From an uncultured Bacteroidales bacterium (GTDB taxonomy: Bacteria > Bacteroidota > Bacteroidia > Bacteroidales > Paludibacteraceae), in assembly GCA_903873355.1 (NCBI GenBank), contig CAIQOG010000418.1, forward strand, positions 1 to 5,438: 5,438 nucleotides of DNA, written 5' to 3'. Below, one piece after another: positions 4,545 to 5,438 of the stretch. The notes under the pieces were generated by a model that had not been told where the DNA came from, did no database searches, and saw only the letters and a program-made list of their open reading frames with translations. The translations under genes and the position numbers were made by a program. Each line of letters opens with the position of its first letter. Within the stretch, counting starts at the first letter, position 1.

Positions 4545-5438
4545 ATGTCAATTCTAACCACACAAAACCTATCTATCGGTTATTCCAAAAAAGGAAAAAC
4601 GGATGTGATTCAGTCAGCACTGGAATTACAGTTGCGGGCAGGGGAGTTGGTGTGTCTAATCGGGCCAAATGGTAGTGGAAAATCTACCTTGCTGCGGACT
4701 CTTACCGGTCTTCAGAAACAGCTTTCAGGCAACACATTTATTGATGGGAAAGAGCTCTCACGCCTGAAACAGCGTGAAAAGGCCATGCAGATTGCATTGG
4801 TACTTACTGACCGGATTGATATTGAAAATGCTACAGTTTATAATATCGTTTCATTGGGTAGGCATCCGCACAGTAACTGGTGGGGAAATATTACGGAAGA
4901 CGAAGATAAAATCATACGTGAAGCTATCGAAATGGTGCATCTGGAACATAAAATGCATCATAATATAAACGAACTGTCCGACGGTGAACAGCAACGTGCA
5001 ATGATAGCAAGGGCACTGGCTCAGGATACGCCCATTATCATGCTCGATGAACCGACGGCACATCTCGATTTGCCAAACCGGGTGGAAATTATGCTTCTGC
5101 TTCACAGATTGGCGCACAAAACCGATAAAGCCATTCTGCTTTCTACCCACGAGCTTGACCTGGCCCTTCAAGCTGCCGACCGAATTTGGTTAATCAGTTC
5201 GGAGCGTGGCGTGGAGTTTGGTGTGCCCGAAGATTTGGTATTCAATGGCAGTTTCAATAAAGCTTTCGAAAGTAAATCGTATTATTTTAATGCAGATAAT
5301 GGCAATTTCTCCCTCAATTATCCCATGACACGTAAAGTATGGGTTTCGGGCAATAAAACCCGCATGTACTGGACATTGCGTGCGTTGGCTCGTGCCGGTT
5401 ATATGGTGGTTGAAGATGCTGATACTCAGATATCAGTC
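4545..5438 (+). CDS. FecE/BtuD-type ABC ATPase, C-terminally extended, cut by window end
   Basis: ATPase subunit of the metal-chelate/corrinoid importer. 298 codons are present with no stop before the window ends. ATG 4545 is supported by the family-like N-terminus MSILTTQNLSIGY. Motifs: Walker A GPNGSGKST at 40-48, signature LSDGEQQR at 144-151, Walker B IIMLDEP at 164-170 with Glu169, D-loop TAHLD at 171-175 and switch His202 in LSTHELDLAL. Two motifs are non-standard. The Q-loop position reads VLTDR (86-90) with no glutamine, and the signature is LSDGE rather than LSGGQ. I recall both as common in Bacteroidota members, so they probably do not mean inactivity. The ABC domain ends near residue 232, and the remainder (including RKVWVSGNK at 263-271 and YWTLRALARAGYMVVEDAD from 275) is an additional C-terminal region, again typical of this lineage's roughly 330-350-residue versions. 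About 30-50 codons may be missing. No promoter is visible in the 4426-4544 gap, so it probably depends on readthrough from the permease. Confidence 0.92.
   Translation, partial: MSILTTQNLSIGYSKKGKTDVIQSALELQLRAGELVCLIGPNGSGKSTLLRTLTGLQKQLSGNTFIDGKELSRLKQREKAMQIALVLTDRIDIENATVYNIVSLGRHPHSNWWGNITEDEDKIIREAIEMVHLEHKMHHNINELSDGEQQRAMIARALAQDTPIIMLDEPTAHLDLPNRVEIMLLLHRLAHKTDKAILLSTHELDLALQAADRIWLISSERGVEFGVPEDLVFNGSFNKAFESKSYYFNADNGNFSLNYPMTRKVWVSGNKTRMYWTLRALARAGYMVVEDADTQISV

Noticed and set aside
4851..5171. Antisense open frame in the ATPase gene
   Set aside because: It covers the ABC signature and Walker B coding sequence of the + strand gene. Its own translation is Cys/His/Phe-rich and unconvincing.
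1..5438. CRISPR array, tRNA, rRNA, transposase, phage or defence genes
   Set aside because: No regularly spaced long repeats, no RNA-gene signatures and no recombinase or nuclease motifs were found.

Overview
The window looks like chromosomal DNA from a Bacteroidota bacterium, probably an environmental Bacteroidales relative. The evidence is indirect but consistent. There are two typical Bacteroidota lipoproteins, one carrying a FISUMP (Fibrobacter succinogenes major paralogous) domain. Two sites match the Bacteroidota promoter consensus TAnnTTTG. Starts lack clear Shine-Dalgarno sequences and are preceded by A/T-rich DNA. The ABC ATPase has the variant motifs I associate with Bacteroidota. 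All confidently called genes are on the + strand.

Layout: bases 1-205 are open on both strands and may hold the end of a neighbouring gene, but strand and identity are unresolved. Bases 206-345 are a repeat-rich leader with ATTTACC tandem units, a candidate promoter and a strong 13-bp stem-loop. Next come a periplasmic-binding-protein lipoprotein of the iron-siderophore/haem/cobalamin class (346-1470), a small membrane-anchored protein resembling DUF4359 (1522-1908), and a 162-bp gap with a good candidate promoter. That promoter is followed by a FISUMP lipoprotein (2071-3030), a Tautomerase_2-like enzyme with the N-terminal catalytic proline (3045-3428), a FecCD/BtuC-family permease (3430-4425), a roughly 110-bp gap filled by an inverted-repeat element (4434-4542), and an ABC ATPase of the FecE/BtuD/FhuC class (4545 to the window end, incomplete).

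The binding protein, permease and ATPase together make a complete ABC importer for a chelated metal or corrinoid. The substrate cannot be read from the sequence. No TonB-dependent receptor, cobalamin riboswitch or Fur-like operator was seen. The unusual point is the gene order: two genes unrelated to transport, plus a tautomerase, separate the binding protein from its permease. The tautomerase stop and permease start are one base apart, so those two are very likely cotranscribed, and the promoter before the FISUMP gene may drive the whole second half. I see no convincing sign of an entirely new system. The points most worth a second look are the interrupted operon, the inverted-repeat element touching the ATPase start, the structured leader, and the variant, C-terminally extended ATPase.
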